Notes: generated by a model not told the origin, from the sequence alone. Shown: positions 1 to 9,069, counted from the first letter of the stretch. The stretch is 64,000 bases of DNA from Streptococcus sp. Marseille-Q0941 (GCF_943736975.1 NZ_CALSFO010000006.1:124001-188000); one strand, 5' to 3'. Made by a program: numbers and translations.

Positions 1-194
1 CCCATGATGAATCCAGTAGTAGCTAGACATTGTAGGACTGTACCACGCTTGATTTCATTGTGGATGGTCTGAGGAGCTTTTCCAAGGAGAGAGGCGATTT
101 CTCTATTTGATTTTCCTTCATTTTTCCATCGTTCGATTAAACGACGGCTATGGATTGTCAAGTGTTTAGCTTCTGTAGTATAATTGTTTTGCAT
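1..194 (-). CDS. IS30-family transposase, N-terminal part (runs off the window)
   Basis: The reverse strand opens with an ATG at 194 and stays open to the window edge, giving 64 codons. The visible part is basic and holds a helix-turn-helix at about residues 26-50 (GKSNREIASLLGKAPQTIHN), which is the N-terminal DNA-binding region typical of IS30-family transposases. The DDE catalytic part lies outside the window, so I cannot tell whether the gene is intact. It reads away from rpsF, and the insertion end should lie between 195 and about 380. Confidence 0.75.
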   Translation of the reverse strand, partial: MQNNYTTEAKHLTIHSRRLIERWKNEGKSNREIASLLGKAPQTIHNEIKRGTVLQCLATTGFIM

Positions 195-265
195 CTCTGT
201 GCCTTTCTTGTGTTTGTGGCGAACAACAAGTATAACACAGAGGTGGTTTCTTATGCCTATAACTA

Positions 266-376
266 GATTTCATTTGACAACAGGTTCCCTTGAAGATGTT
301 CGGTCAGCTAAACTAAGGCTAGACTTAGCCTTGGCTAGCGAGCCTAATATCTCCAAGCCTATTATCAAATGAAATC
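266..376. repeat. Inverted-repeat pair next to the transposase
   Basis: A perfect 12-bp inverted repeat has its arms at 266-277 (GATTTCATTTGA) and 365-376 (TCAAATGAAATC). The roughly 87 bp between the arms carries short internal palindromes around GGCTAGACTTAGCC. It may be a remnant of a small non-autonomous element or part of the insertion-sequence end. The rest of the gap from 195 to 487 shows no gene I can support. Confidence 0.45.
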
Positions 377-487
377 AGGAGCTAACTATAAGCTAGTTAA
401 ATCATTACATTTTTAGGAAAGTTGGGTGGCTAACTTCATTATAGAATTTTTATCCATCTTCTTTTTTTCATTTTTATCTTTTTTCTC

Positions 488-590
488 TTGCTATCTACTA
501 GCTTTTCTAGTATAATAGTTAATTGTGAGCAAACCTCACTTACCCCTTGCAAAGTCTTGGGGTCATTAGACCAAAAGGAGGAACATATCA
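488..590 (+). promoter_or_regulatory. rpsF promoter and structured leader
   Basis: TTGCTA (488-493), a 17-bp spacer and TATAAT (511-516) form a good sigma-A promoter. The roughly 68-nt leader can fold a GTGAG/CTCAC hairpin (525-539), an ACCCC/GGGGT hairpin (542-563) and a GGTC/GACC hairpin (561-572) that competes with the second. rpsF leaders in other bacteria are bound by the S6:S18 complex. I do not see the CCG-containing motif described for that RNA, so autoregulation here is only inference. Confidence 0.6.
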
Positions 591-881
591 ATGGCTAAAT
601 ACGAAATTCTTTATATCATTCGTCCAAACATTGAAGAAGAAGCGAAAAACGCTTTGGTAGCACGTTTTGACTCTATCTTGACTGACAACGGTGCAACTGT
701 TGTTGAATCAAAATCATGGGAAAAACGTCGTCTTGCATACGAAATCCAAGATTTCCGTGAAGGACTTTACCACATCGTTAACGTTGAAGCAAACGATGAC
801 GCAGCTCTTAAAGAGTTTGATCGTCTTTCAAAAATCAACGCTGACATTCTTCGTCACATGATCGTCAAACTTGACGCGTAA
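591..881 (+). CDS. rpsF: 30S ribosomal protein S6
   Basis: 96 residues, the normal length for S6. It begins [13 protein letters not shown] and contains the [10 protein letters not shown] segment typical of bacterial S6, which pairs with S18 on the platform of the small subunit. An AGGAGG site lies 10 nt before the ATG. It is first in the rpsF-ssb-rpsR operon, an order conserved across Firmicutes, and it uses the codon set of highly expressed genes. Confidence 0.97.
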   Translation: MAKYEILYIIRPNIEEEAKNALVARFDSILTDNGATVVESKSWEKRRLAYEIQDFREGLYHIVNVEANDDAALKEFDRLSKINADILRHMIVKLDA

Positions 882-892
882 GAAGGTAAACT

Positions 893-1363
893 ATGATTAA
901 CAATGTTGTACTTGTAGGGCGTATGACACGTGACGCTGAGTTGCGTTATACCCCATCAAATGTAGCAGTTGCGACTTTTACTCTTGCAGTAAACCGTACA
1001 TTCAAGAGTCAAAATGGCGAACGTGAGGCTGATTTCATCAATGTCGTTATGTGGCGCCAACAGGCTGAAAATCTTGCTAACTGGGCTAAAAAAGGCTCTC
1101 TTGTTGGGATTACAGGCCGTATTCAGACTCGTAGTTACGATAACCAGCAAGGACAACGTGTCTACGTAACAGAAGTCGTGGCTGACAATTTCCAAATGTT
1201 GGAAAGCCGTAGCGTGCGTGAAGGACATACAGGTGGGGCTTATTCTGCATCAACTGCTAGTTATACAGCACCTACACAATCAGTACCTGACTTTTCACGT
1301 GATGAAAATCCATTTGGAGCAACAAATCCATTGGATATTTCAGATGATGATTTACCATTCTAA
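893..1363 (+). CDS. ssbA: Single-stranded DNA-binding protein
   Basis: 156 residues. An OB-fold occupies about residues 1-105 ([20 protein letters not shown] at the start), followed by a flexible Ser/Thr/Pro-rich linker and the acidic tail DISDDDLPF, which recruits replication and repair partners. It coats single-stranded DNA during replication, repair and recombination. It lies 11 bp after rpsF and before rpsR, the arrangement of the housekeeping SSB rather than a competence-specific paralogue. Confidence 0.95.
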   Translation: MINNVVLVGRMTRDAELRYTPSNVAVATFTLAVNRTFKSQNGEREADFINVVMWRQQAENLANWAKKGSLVGITGRIQTRSYDNQQGQRVYVTEVVADNFQMLESRSVREGHTGGAYSASTASYTAPTQSVPDFSRDENPFGATNPLDISDDDLPF

Positions 1364-1394
1364 TGGACAATTAAAACTATAAAGGAGAAAAAAC

Positions 1395-1634
1395 ATGGCT
1401 CAACAACGTCGTGGCGGATTCAAACGCCGTAAAAAAGTTGATTACATCGCAGCAAACAAAATTGAATATGTTGATTACAAAGATACTGAGCTTCTTAGCC
1501 GTTTCGTTTCAGAACGTGGGAAAATCCTTCCACGTCGTGTAACTGGAACTTCAGCGAAGAACCAACGTAAAGTAACAACAGCTATCAAACGCGCTCGCGT
1601 AATGGCTTTGATGCCTTTCGTAAACGAAGATTAA
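1395..1634 (+). CDS. rpsR: 30S ribosomal protein S18
   Basis: 79 residues, the typical length. It has a basic N-terminus ([20 protein letters not shown]) and the conserved [17 protein letters not shown] segment that contacts 16S rRNA. It is the S6 partner on the 30S platform. It is last in the operon, 31 bp after ssbA with its own GGAG site, and is followed at once by two terminator hairpins. Confidence 0.97.
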   Translation: MAQQRRGGFKRRKKVDYIAANKIEYVDYKDTELLSRFVSERGKILPRRVTGTSAKNQRKVTTAIKRARVMALMPFVNED

Positions 1635-1684
1635 AAAAAGGGGTCCAGCGGACCTCTTTTTCAGACCCCAACGGGTCTTTTTTC
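1633..1684 (+). terminator. Tandem intrinsic terminators after rpsR
   Basis: Two hairpins stand in series. The first (1633-1661) pairs AAAAAGGGGTCC with GGACCTCTTTTT. The second (1662-1684) pairs AGACCC with GGGTCT and runs into a T-tract. They close the rpsF operon. Confidence 0.85.
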
Positions 1685-1734
1685 TTTCTATAAACGTGCT
1701 ATAATGATAGTAGGAATTTTTAAAGGAGCATCTT

Positions 1735-2244
1735 ATGAAGGGAAATGCTATTATTAGAAAAATGATTGAATCGGATATCCAACACCTGTCCCAAGGTTTT
1801 ATCAATCAAGGTTGGCCAAGTAGAGAGGAGATTTTAACTCAATATTTTAAGGAGCAGGAAAGTGGAGAGAGAGGAATCTTAGTTGCAGAGATTGTTGGTG
1901 CTGTAGCGGGCTACATTACCATTTTACCAACTGCTAAGCAGGGTCCCTTTGCTGGAATGGCTCCAGAACTTTCAGATTTCAATGTCTTTGAATCCTTTCA
2001 AAATCAAGGTATTGGCAATCTCTTGATAGAAGAAGCAGAAAATCGAGTAAAGCTTATATTCGATAAGGTGACGCTTGGTGTTGGACTCCATTCAGGGTAT
2101 GGAGCTGCCCAGAGATTGTACATCAAAAGAGGCTATATTCCAGATGGTTCAGGCGTTTGGTATCGAAACCAACCTTTGGAAATGAATGCCACTATTCAAA
2201 ATAATGATGATTTAGTTCTTTACTTATCCAAGGAATTAGAATAA
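1735..2244 (+). CDS. GNAT-family N-acetyltransferase
   Basis: 169 residues with the GNAT acetyl-CoA-binding segment FQNQGIGNLLIEEAENR at about residues 84-100 and a C-terminal YIKRGYIPDG motif. It should transfer an acetyl group from acetyl-CoA to an amine, but the substrate cannot be read from the sequence. It has its own TATAAT (about 1700-1705) and an AAAGGAG ribosome site, and it stands alone between terminators and the next promoter. Confidence 0.85.
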   Translation: MKGNAIIRKMIESDIQHLSQGFINQGWPSREEILTQYFKEQESGERGILVAEIVGAVAGYITILPTAKQGPFAGMAPELSDFNVFESFQNQGIGNLLIEEAENRVKLIFDKVTLGVGLHSGYGAAQRLYIKRGYIPDGSGVWYRNQPLEMNATIQNNDDLVLYLSKELE

Positions 2245-2325
2245 GAGATAGCGAATTTCTTTGAAGATAGGGGATTTCTCTACTTTATGGTATAATGGAA
2301 AGAGTGATGGAAAAGAGGTAGAGAG

Positions 2326-3726
2326 ATGGATGCAAAATTAAAATACAAGGCAAAGAAGATTAAAATCGTCTTTTTTGATATCGATGATACCTTGCGTACG
2401 TCAAATACGGGCTTTATTCCGGCGACAATTCCCACTGTCTTTAAACAGTTGCGGGAGAAAGGGATTTTAACAGGTATTGCCTCTGGGCGCGGTATTTTCG
2501 GTGTTGTTCCAGAAATTCGAGAGCTCGAACCGGACTTTTTTGTAACCTTAAATGGTGCCTATATTGAAGATAAAAAAGGTCAAATCATTTATCAGCATCA
2601 GATTGCTAAAGAAGATGTGGAAGAATACATCGCTTGGACAAAACAAGAGGGGATTGAATATGGTTTAGTTGGCAGTCATGACGCCAAACTCTCCACTCGA
2701 ACAGAACTGATCAGTGAGGCAATTGATCCGATTTATCCAAACTTGGATGTGGATCCAGATTTTCATGAAAAAGTAGAGATTTATCAGATGTGGACCTTTG
2801 AGGAAAAAGGAGATAACTTGCACTTGCCAGATTCTTTGTCGGATAAACTTCGCATGGTGCGTTGGCATGTACATTCATCTGATATCGTGCCTATTTCAGG
2901 TTCAAAAGCCACAGGTGTAGCCAAGGTGGTGGAGCATTTAGGCTTGAAACCAGAGAATGTCATGGTCTTTGGGGACGGTCTTAATGACTTGGAACTCTTT
3001 GAATATGCAGGCATTAGCATCGCTATGGGAGTTTCCCATGAAAAAATCAAAGAAAAAGCAGATTATATTACAAAAACAGTAGAAGAAGATGGCATTTTTG
3101 ATGCCTTAGAAGGATTTGGTATGGTAGAAAAAGAATTGCATTTCCCACAAGTAGACATTGAAACAGTAGAAGGTCCGTTTGCGACTATTAAGACAAATCA
3201 CGGAGACTTGCGTATCAAGCTTTTCCCTGAGCAGGCTCCCAAAACAGTAGCAAACTTTGTTTCGCTTTCAAAAGACGGTTACTATGATGGTGTGATTTTC
3301 CACCGAATTATCAAGGACTTTATGATCCAAGGTGGAGACCCCACTGGTACTGGTATGGGTGGTGAGTCGATTTATGGCCAAGCTTTTGAAGATGAATTTT
3401 CTGAAGAACTCTATAATATCCGTGGCGCTCTTTCTATGGCCAATGCAGGTCCAAATACCAATGGAAGTCAGTTCTTTATCGTGCAAAACCAACACTTGCC
3501 ATACTCTAAGAAAGAGATTGCGCGTGGTGGTTGGCCAGAACCAATCGCTGAGATTTATGCAGAGCAAGGCGGAACACCTCACCTTGACCGTCGCCATACT
3601 GTTTTTGGGCAATTGGTAGACGCAGAATCTTTTGCGGTCTTGGATGCCATTGCAGCTGTTGAGACTGGTGCAATGGATAAGCCAGTTGAAGATGTGGTTA
3701 TTAAAACGATTGAAATTGAGGACTAG
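2326..3726 (+). CDS. HAD-type phosphatase fused to cyclophilin peptidyl-prolyl isomerase
   Basis: 466 residues in two enzyme domains. Residues about 10-265 are a Cof-type HAD hydrolase with the nucleophile motif FFDIDDTL (Asp18, Asp20) and the metal motif GDGLNDLE near 216-223. Residues about 275-466 are a cyclophilin with FHRIIKDFMIQGGDP and GSQFFIVQ. It should dephosphorylate a small metabolite and isomerise X-Pro bonds in the cytoplasm, because no signal peptide is seen. The fusion is known in streptococci. The stop codon lies 1 bp before the next gene's start, so the two are co-transcribed. The promoter has an extended -10 (TGGTATAAT, ending 2296). Confidence 0.92.
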   Translation: MDAKLKYKAKKIKIVFFDIDDTLRTSNTGFIPATIPTVFKQLREKGILTGIASGRGIFGVVPEIRELEPDFFVTLNGAYIEDKKGQIIYQHQIAKEDVEEYIAWTKQEGIEYGLVGSHDAKLSTRTELISEAIDPIYPNLDVDPDFHEKVEIYQMWTFEEKGDNLHLPDSLSDKLRMVRWHVHSSDIVPISGSKATGVAKVVEHLGLKPENVMVFGDGLNDLELFEYAGISIAMGVSHEKIKEKADYITKTVEEDGIFDALEGFGMVEKELHFPQVDIETVEGPFATIKTNHGDLRIKLFPEQAPKTVANFVSLSKDGYYDGVIFHRIIKDFMIQGGDPTGTGMGGESIYGQAFEDEFSEELYNIRGALSMANAGPNTNGSQFFIVQNQHLPYSKKEIARGGWPEPIAEIYAEQGGTPHLDRRHTVFGQLVDAESFAVLDAIAAVETGAMDKPVEDVVIKTIEIED

Positions 3727-3727
3727 G

Positions 3728-4090
3728 ATGAAAATTGGTGATAAGCTAAAGGGGCGTATTACAGGAATCCAGCCCTATGGTGCCTTTGTCGAATTAGAGA
3801 CAGGGGTGACAGGGCTGATTCACATCTCGGAAATCCGTACGGGATTTATTGAGAATATCTATGATATTTTAAAAATTGGTGATGAAGTCCAGGTACAGGT
3901 GGTCGATTTTGATGAATATACAGGGAAGGCTAGCCTTTCTATTCGTACTTTGGAAGAAGAAAAACATCAACTGCCTAGATGTAGACGTTTTTCAAATGAT
4001 CGTATTAAGCATGGTTTTGCACCGCTTGGTCGCATGATGCCTGTTTGGACAAGGGAAGCCTTGGAGCATTTGAAGAAAAATAGTCAGTGA
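3728..4090 (+). CDS. cvfD: S1-domain RNA-binding regulator CvfD (YugI/GSP13 type)
   Basis: 120 residues. An S1 fold fills about residues 1-75 (GDKLKGRITGIQPYGAFVEL), followed by a basic tail. I chose the ATG at 3728, 1 bp after the preceding stop, because the protein then starts exactly at the S1 domain; a longer in-frame opening at 3632 only overlaps the upstream gene. It matches the pneumococcal post-transcriptional regulator CvfD, a homologue of B. subtilis general stress protein 13. The domain is clear; the symbol rests on length and neighbourhood. Confidence 0.85.
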   Translation: MKIGDKLKGRITGIQPYGAFVELETGVTGLIHISEIRTGFIENIYDILKIGDEVQVQVVDFDEYTGKASLSIRTLEEEKHQLPRCRRFSNDRIKHGFAPLGRMMPVWTREALEHLKKNSQ

Positions 4091-4104
4091 TGTCCTCTAA
4101 ACAG

Positions 4105-4133
4105 TTTATGATGTTATTATATTTTTCTATAAT
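4105..4133 (+). promoter_or_regulatory. Promoter of a candidate leaderless mRNA (methyltransferase gene)
   Basis: A weak -35 TTTATG (4105-4110), a 17-bp spacer and a perfect TATAAT (4128-4133) are followed after only 6 nt (AGAAGT) by the ATG at 4140. Transcription would then start at or within 1-2 nt of the start codon, leaving no room for a ribosome binding site. Confidence 0.6.
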
Positions 4134-4139
4134 AGAAGT

Positions 4140-4889
4140 ATGAAAGAAGAACAATTATTAAAATCAGGAGAGCGAATCAACCAGCTCTTTTCGACAGATA
4201 TCAAAATCATTCAAAATAGAGAAGTGTTTAGCTATTCGGTGGATAGTGTTCTCTTGTCGCGCTTTCCTCGCTTTCCTAAAAATGGCTTAATAGTGGATTT
4301 TTGTGCTGGAAATGGTGCAGTGGGACTTTTTGCAAGTAGTCGTACCAAGGCAAAAATTCTCTCTGTAGAAATTCAGGAGCGCTTGGCAGATATGGCAGAG
4401 CGTTCGGTTCGGTTGAATGGATTGGAAGAGCAGATGCGGGTCATCTGCGATGATTTGAAAAATATGCCTGCCCACATTCAGGGAAGTAAGGTGGATATGA
4501 TTTTGTGTAATCCGCCTTATTTCAAGGTAGATCCGCATTCCAATCTCAATGAGAGTGAGCATTATCTTTTAGCTCGGCATGAAATCACAACCAACCTTAA
4601 GGAAATCTGTCGTAGTGCTCAGAGTATTCTCAAATCAAATGGACGTTTGGCCATGGTTCATCGTCCGGATCGATTATTAGATATTCTAGATACGCTCCAA
4701 CAGCATAATCTGGCTCCAAAACGCCTGCAATTTGTCTATCCTAAACGAGAAAAGGAAGCCAATATGCTTTTGATTGAGGCTATAAAGGATGGCTCTACTA
4801 GTGGCTTTAAGGTTCTACCGCCACTCATTGTTCATAATAGTGATGGCACTTATACACCAGAAATTCAAGAGATTTACTATGGATCATAA
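4140..4889 (+). CDS. tRNA1(Val) adenine-N6 methyltransferase family protein (YabB/TrmN6-like)
   Basis: 249 residues. The S-adenosylmethionine loop is [10 protein letters not shown] (53-62) and the catalytic motif NPPY (124-127) marks an adenine-N6 methyltransferase. The [10 protein letters not shown]...IIQN opening is that of the YabB/YfiC family, which methylates tRNA. The start is supported by this family-specific N-terminus even though no ribosome binding site precedes it. The last 11 bp overlap the GIY-YIG gene. The exact target base is not shown by the sequence. Confidence 0.85.
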   Translation: MKEEQLLKSGERINQLFSTDIKIIQNREVFSYSVDSVLLSRFPRFPKNGLIVDFCAGNGAVGLFASSRTKAKILSVEIQERLADMAERSVRLNGLEEQMRVICDDLKNMPAHIQGSKVDMILCNPPYFKVDPHSNLNESEHYLLARHEITTNLKEICRSAQSILKSNGRLAMVHRPDRLLDILDTLQQHNLAPKRLQFVYPKREKEANMLLIEAIKDGSTSGFKVLPPLIVHNSDGTYTPEIQEIYYGS

Positions 4890-5163
4890 GGCTTATATGT
4901 ATGTGGTAGAGTGCCGTGATGGTTCCTACTATACAGGTTATACAACAGATGTGAAGAAACGGATTTCTGTTCACAATAGCGGTAAAGGAGCCAAGTATAC
5001 ACGAGCTCGCTTGCCAGTAAAACTCATCTTTGCAGAAGGTTTTGACAGCAAGGAAGAGGCCATGTCTGCTGAAGCTCTTTTCAAACGCAAGACACGTATA
5101 GAAAAAGTCGGCTATCTAAATGATAATCAAGTTAAGAATTTAGCCAATATTTTCGAGATCTAG
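4879..5163 (+). CDS. GIY-YIG nuclease superfamily protein (YazA/YhbQ type)
   Basis: 94 residues. The GIY-YIG core is seen as [16 protein letters not shown] at residues 7-22, followed by a conserved Arg in KKRISVHN, and the length is typical of the stand-alone UPF0213 family. I start it at the ATG at 4879, within the end of the methyltransferase gene, because the fold begins there. A DNA-processing role is known for the superfamily but not established for this branch. Confidence 0.85.
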   Translation: MDHKAYMYVVECRDGSYYTGYTTDVKKRISVHNSGKGAKYTRARLPVKLIFAEGFDSKEEAMSAEALFKRKTRIEKVGYLNDNQVKNLANIFEI

Positions 5164-5164
5164 T

Positions 5165-5339
5165 GAGGCTGGGACAAAAGTCCTAGTCTCTCAATTGTCT
5201 TTGGATTGTCGAGCAAGACGCAGTAGTTGAGTGAACTCTACTAGGCTGATTTCATCAGCTTTTACAGCCCTACTCAACTGTGCAGAGGTGGGACGACGAA
5301 ATCGAATTCCAACGAATGACCGATTTCTGTCCCACTCTC
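5165..5339. repeat. MITE-like intergenic repeat with imperfect terminal inverted repeats
   Basis: The roughly 175-bp unit begins GAGGCTGGGACAAAAG and ends TTTCTGTCCCACTCTC, whose reverse complement nearly matches the start. An inner inverted repeat pairs GTGGGACGACGAAATCG (about 5288-5304) with CGATTTCTGTCCCAC (5321-5335). It holds no credible reading frame. I recall near-identical sequence from many mitis-group intergenic regions, which would make it a dispersed element; only one copy is in this window. Confidence 0.6.
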
Positions 5340-5403
5340 TTACTTTTGTCAAAATAGGAAAAAAGTGCTAAAATAAGATGAATAAATTAAACGAGGTATT
5401 ATC

Positions 5404-6339
5404 ATGTCTAAGATTCTAGTATTTGGTCACCAAAATCCAGACTCAGATGCCATCGGGTCATCTGTAGCCTTTGCTTATCTTGCAAAAGAAGCATACGGCT
5501 TGGATACAGAAGCAGTGGCTCTTGGGACTCCAAATGAAGAAACAGTCTATGTATTGAACTATTTTGGTGTTGAAGCACCGCGCGTGATCACTTCTGCTAA
5601 AGCAGAAGGGGCAGAACAAGTTATCTTAACAGACCATAATGAATTCCAACAATCTGTTTCAGATATCGCTGAAGTTGAAGTTTATGGTGTGGTGGATCAT
5701 CACCGTGTGGCTAACTTTGAAACTGCCAGCCCACTTTACATGCGTTTGGAGCCAGTTGGATCAGCATCATCTATCGTTTACCGCATGTTCAAAGAACACG
5801 GTGTAGCTGTTCCAAAAGAAATCGCAGGTTTGATGCTATCAGGTTTGATTTCAGATACTCTTCTTTTGAAATCTCCAACCACTCACCCATCAGATAAAGT
5901 CATTGCTCTTGAATTGGCTGAATTGGCTGGTGTGAACTTGGAAGAATACGGTCTTGCCATGCTCAAGGCTGGTACAAACTTGGCAAGCAAGTCAGCAGAA
6001 GAATTGATTGATATCGATGCGAAGACATTTGAACTTAATGGAAACAATGTCCGTGTGGCTCAAGTGAATACAGTTGATATTGCTGAAGTATTGGAACGCC
6101 AAGCTGAAATCGAAGCAGCCATCCAAGCCGCAAATGCAGCTAACGGATACTCTGACTTTGTCTTGATGATTACAGACATCGTCAACTCAAACTCAGAAAT
6201 TTTGGCTCTTGGATCAAATATGGACAAGGTGGAAGCAGCCTTTAATTTCAAACTGGAAAACAACCATGCTTTCCTTCCAGGTGCTGTTTCACGTAAGAAA
6301 CAAGTGGTACCTCAATTAACTGAAAGCTTTAATGGATAA
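5404..6339 (+). CDS. ppaC: Manganese-dependent inorganic pyrophosphatase (family II)
   Basis: 311 residues, the standard size. The DHH superfamily motifs are present: [12 protein letters not shown] (His9, Asp13, Asp15), ILTDHNE and VDHHRV. A C-terminal DHHA2-type domain ends in SRKKQVVP. It hydrolyses pyrophosphate from biosynthetic reactions to two phosphates in the cytoplasm. It has its own promoter region after the repeat and a GAGG ribosome site. Confidence 0.96.
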   Translation: MSKILVFGHQNPDSDAIGSSVAFAYLAKEAYGLDTEAVALGTPNEETVYVLNYFGVEAPRVITSAKAEGAEQVILTDHNEFQQSVSDIAEVEVYGVVDHHRVANFETASPLYMRLEPVGSASSIVYRMFKEHGVAVPKEIAGLMLSGLISDTLLLKSPTTHPSDKVIALELAELAGVNLEEYGLAMLKAGTNLASKSAEELIDIDAKTFELNGNNVRVAQVNTVDIAEVLERQAEIEAAIQAANAANGYSDFVLMITDIVNSNSEILALGSNMDKVEAAFNFKLENNHAFLPGAVSRKKQVVPQLTESFNG

Positions 6340-6363
6340 TCATAGATGGGGAAGCCCATTGAT

Positions 6364-6388
6364 AAAAAGGAGTTTCGGCTCCTTTTTT
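6364..6388 (+). terminator. Intrinsic terminator after ppaC
   Basis: AAAAAGGAG pairs with CTCCTTTTT around a six-base loop and ends in a T-run. It stands 24 bp past the ppaC stop and just before the next gene's ribosome site. Confidence 0.8.
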
Positions 6389-6402
6389 GCTAGGAGGAAA
6401 CC

Positions 6403-6915
6403 ATGTTAGAATCTGGCGATTTGATTTTTGTGAGTGAAAATACGGAAATGGGGCAGGCCATCCAGGCATCAACTGGGAACTATAGCCATGTGGCCATCTT
6501 TTTGAACGGGAAGGTCTATCATGCCACGGTGGAAGGTGGCGTTCTGACTCAGTCGCTTGAAGATTTCTTTGAAGCTGAAAAAGGATATGACCTTTACCGC
6601 TATGCAGAGATTGATGACAATGAAGTCAAAAAGCGAGCAGAAAACCTTTTAGGTGCTCCCTACAATGCTTCCTTTTACCCAAATGGAGATGGTTTCTATT
6701 GTTCCCAGTTCATCGCTGAACTCCTTCCTATCTTTGAGACCATTCCCATGAAGTTTGGAGATGATAATCAGGAAATTAGTGATTTCTGGAGAGACTACTA
6801 TAGAGAACTAGGATTAGCTGTACCTCTAAATCAGCCGGGTACTAATCCCAGTCAATTAGCAACATCTCATCTTTTAGTTTGTAAAGAAAGGAATCTTCAT
6901 GATTCAGATTTTTAA
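6403..6915 (+). CDS. YiiX/YebB-like permuted papain-fold cysteine hydrolase
   Basis: 170 residues. The fold is read from the opening GDLIFVS, the YSHVAIF strand with the likely catalytic His29, and FYCSQFIAE with Cys99 near the C-terminus. This His-before-Cys order marks the circularly permuted NlpC/P60-like family. No signal peptide is visible, so it is probably cytoplasmic. Its substrate (an amide or peptide bond) is unknown. The last 17 bp overlap the next gene, implying coupled translation. Confidence 0.75.
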   Translation: MLESGDLIFVSENTEMGQAIQASTGNYSHVAIFLNGKVYHATVEGGVLTQSLEDFFEAEKGYDLYRYAEIDDNEVKKRAENLLGAPYNASFYPNGDGFYCSQFIAELLPIFETIPMKFGDDNQEISDFWRDYYRELGLAVPLNQPGTNPSQLATSHLLVCKERNLHDSDF

Positions 6916-7549
6916 TCCATCACGTTTGACACGACAAGCATTTTTTAAAAACTTGGTTGACTATCTTGACCAGCATGATGAAGTTATATTGCGAGAGATT
7001 AAGGCTCGGTTTCCAGAGGTGGCAGTAGATAAGTTTTTGGAAGAGTATATAAAGGCAGGCTTGGTATTGCGGGAAAATAAACGTTACTACCTCAATCTTC
7101 CCTTTCTTGAGTCTACAGATTCTCTTGAACTAGACCAGGAAGTTTTTGTAAGAGACGATAGCCCAAGCTATCAAGAAATTCTTGAGAAACATTTTCAGAC
7201 TGAATTGCGTAATCAAACCAATGCAGCTATCTTAGAAGAGCATACGGATTTTGCAAGGGAAAAGATGACCTTGTCTAATTATTTTTACAAGGTCAAGTAC
7301 CAATATCCGCTGACAAAAGAACAGCAGAGACTGTATGAAATTTTAGGGGATGTCAATCCTGAGTATGCCCTCAAGTATATGACAACTTTCTTGCTAAAAT
7401 TTCTCAAAAAAGATCAGCTCATGCAGAAACGACGGGATATCTTTGTTGATAGTTTAGTTTTATTAGGCTACATCGTTCAAAATGAAGATGAGAAATATGA
7501 GTTGGCTGTAGAATTTGATAAAGAAAGATTCATCTTTAGAAAAAAATAG
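6899..7549 (+). CDS. DUF1803-type conserved streptococcal protein
   Basis: 216 residues, soluble and charged, with no signal or membrane segment. It begins MIQIFNPSRLTRQAFFKNLV, which I associate with the streptococcal DUF1803 family. No catalytic motif is apparent and no function can be given. It starts inside the end of the preceding hydrolase gene and ends in a terminator shared with convergent murE. Confidence 0.75.
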   Translation: MIQIFNPSRLTRQAFFKNLVDYLDQHDEVILREIKARFPEVAVDKFLEEYIKAGLVLRENKRYYLNLPFLESTDSLELDQEVFVRDDSPSYQEILEKHFQTELRNQTNAAILEEHTDFAREKMTLSNYFYKVKYQYPLTKEQQRLYEILGDVNPEYALKYMTTFLLKFLKKDQLMQKRRDIFVDSLVLLGYIVQNEDEKYELAVEFDKERFIFRKK

Positions 7550-7550
7550 A

Positions 7551-7582
7551 AGAAGGCTAGGAATTTTCCTAGCCTTCTTTAA
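7551..7582. terminator. Bidirectional terminator between the DUF1803 gene and murE
   Basis: A perfect AGAAGGCTAGGA/TCCTAGCCTTCT stem is flanked by A-rich sequence on the left and TTT on the right, so it can stop transcription from both convergent genes. Confidence 0.85.
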
Positions 7583-7587
7583 ATATA

Positions 7588-9033
7588 CTATAGATAACGT
7601 TCTGCGACGACGGCATCACCTGGATAGGCTTCTTTTTTACCTTGAATGATTTGGTAGCAGTCAGCACCTTTACCGGCGATAATGACAGCATCCAGTTCTT
7701 GACTTGTAACAGACATAGCAGCCTTGATGGCTTGCTCACGGTCTGCAATCTTTTCAACAGGATGGCTGATATAGCTACTGATTTCATCTGCAATCACCAT
7801 AGGATCTTCATAGTTGGGGTCATCAGCTGTGAGAAAGACTTGAATCTCAGGATGTTGATTGAGGAGGAGACCAAAGTCCTTGCGACGACTCTCCCCCTTG
7901 TTTCCAGTCGAACCGAGAACCAGAGCGATTTTTCCAGTTTGATGAGTTTCAACTACATTGATGAGTTTTTTCAGACTGTCGCCATTATGGGCGTAGTCGA
8001 TGAAAATTTTTGCGCCATTTTTCTGAGTGAGAACTTCCATACGACCAGGCACACGAGTTGCCGCAATTCCTTTTTTGATGTCTTCTAGACTAGCACCTAA
8101 ACGAAGGCAGGCAAGTCCTGCAGCGACAGCATTTTCTTGGTTGAAGTATCCAATTAACTGGATATCATAATCTCCAGCTAATTTACCAGTAGCTGAGAAG
8201 CTAAAGGCTTTGGAGTTCTCGATCTGATTATCAGATTGGCTACCATAGAAGTCGTGTTCTTGATGCTCAACTTGTTCTTTTAAAACAGAGAAGTGGTCCA
8301 TATCACTATTAATGACAACTGCTCGGCTATTTTTCATCAAGAGACGCTTGTGGTAGAAATAATCTTCAAAGGTCGGATGTTCGATAGGTCCAATGTGGTC
8401 AGGACTGATATTGAGGAACACTCCTACATCGAAAGTTAGACCGTAGACGCGCTTCACCAAATAGGCTTGACTGGAAACTTCCATAATAAGGTGGGTTCTT
8501 CCATTCTTAACAGCCTGGGCCATCATATCAAAGAGATCGATGCTTTCAGGTGTTGTTAGGGCAGACTTAAAGAAAGTCTTACCGTCCAAGGTCGTATTCA
8601 TGGTTGATAACATAGCTGGACGATGTTGCTGATTTAAGATGTTGTAGGCGAAGTAAGCCGCTGTTGTTTTTCCTTTAGTACCAGTGAAAGCAAGGAGTTT
8701 CAGTTTTTCCTGTGGATTGCCATAAAATTCCATGGCAATCAAACTCATGGCCTTCTTAATATCACTAACAACGATAACGGGAATCCCTACTTCATAGTCC
8801 CGCTCCGCTACATACCAACCGAGCCCTTGTTCTATTGCTGAAAGAAGAAAGTCCTTCTTGAAAGTAGCTCCTTTAACAAAAAAGAGACTATTTTTTTGTG
8901 CTTTTCGGCTATCGTAGCAGATGCTATCGAAAATGACATCACTGAAATGATAGTGGTAATGTCCTTGGTTGATAATCTCGCGGAAGAGACCATCTTTCTT
9001 TAAAATATCTAATACGGTTTCAATCTTTATCAT
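7588..9033 (-). CDS. murE: UDP-N-acetylmuramoyl-tripeptide synthetase (Mur ligase, L-lysine adding)
   Basis: 481 residues, the size of Gram-positive MurE. The Mur-ligase ATP loop is [13 protein letters not shown] near residues 116-128. The central and C-terminal domains follow, with FIDYAHN and [16 protein letters not shown] typical of MurE. It adds the third residue (lysine in streptococci) to the peptidoglycan precursor in the cytoplasm; lysine specificity is known for the genus rather than read here. It is divergent from the MurJ-type flippase gene and has no ribosome binding site before its ATG. Confidence 0.94.
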   Translation of the reverse strand: MIKIETVLDILKKDGLFREIINQGHYHYHFSDVIFDSICYDSRKAQKNSLFFVKGATFKKDFLLSAIEQGLGWYVAERDYEVGIPVIVVSDIKKAMSLIAMEFYGNPQEKLKLLAFTGTKGKTTAAYFAYNILNQQHRPAMLSTMNTTLDGKTFFKSALTTPESIDLFDMMAQAVKNGRTHLIMEVSSQAYLVKRVYGLTFDVGVFLNISPDHIGPIEHPTFEDYFYHKRLLMKNSRAVVINSDMDHFSVLKEQVEHQEHDFYGSQSDNQIENSKAFSFSATGKLAGDYDIQLIGYFNQENAVAAGLACLRLGASLEDIKKGIAATRVPGRMEVLTQKNGAKIFIDYAHNGDSLKKLINVVETHQTGKIALVLGSTGNKGESRRKDFGLLLNQHPEIQVFLTADDPNYEDPMVIADEISSYISHPVEKIADREQAIKAAMSVTSQELDAVIIAGKGADCYQIIQGKKEAYPGDAVVAERYL

Positions 9034-9040
9034 ACTTTCT

Positions 9041-9069
9041 ATTGTAAACCGAAAGTCTGAATTTTACAA
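9041..9069 (-). promoter_or_regulatory. murE promoter with leaderless geometry
   Basis: On the reverse strand TTGTAA (9069-9064), a 17-bp spacer and TACAAT (9046-9041) precede the ATG at 9033 by only 7 nt (AGAAAGT). The spacing implies an mRNA that starts at or next to the start codon. Confidence 0.6.

Noticed and set aside
3268-3619. Openings on both strands inside the cyclophilin domain
   Set aside because: They are shadows of the conserved cyclophilin frame with no independent signals.
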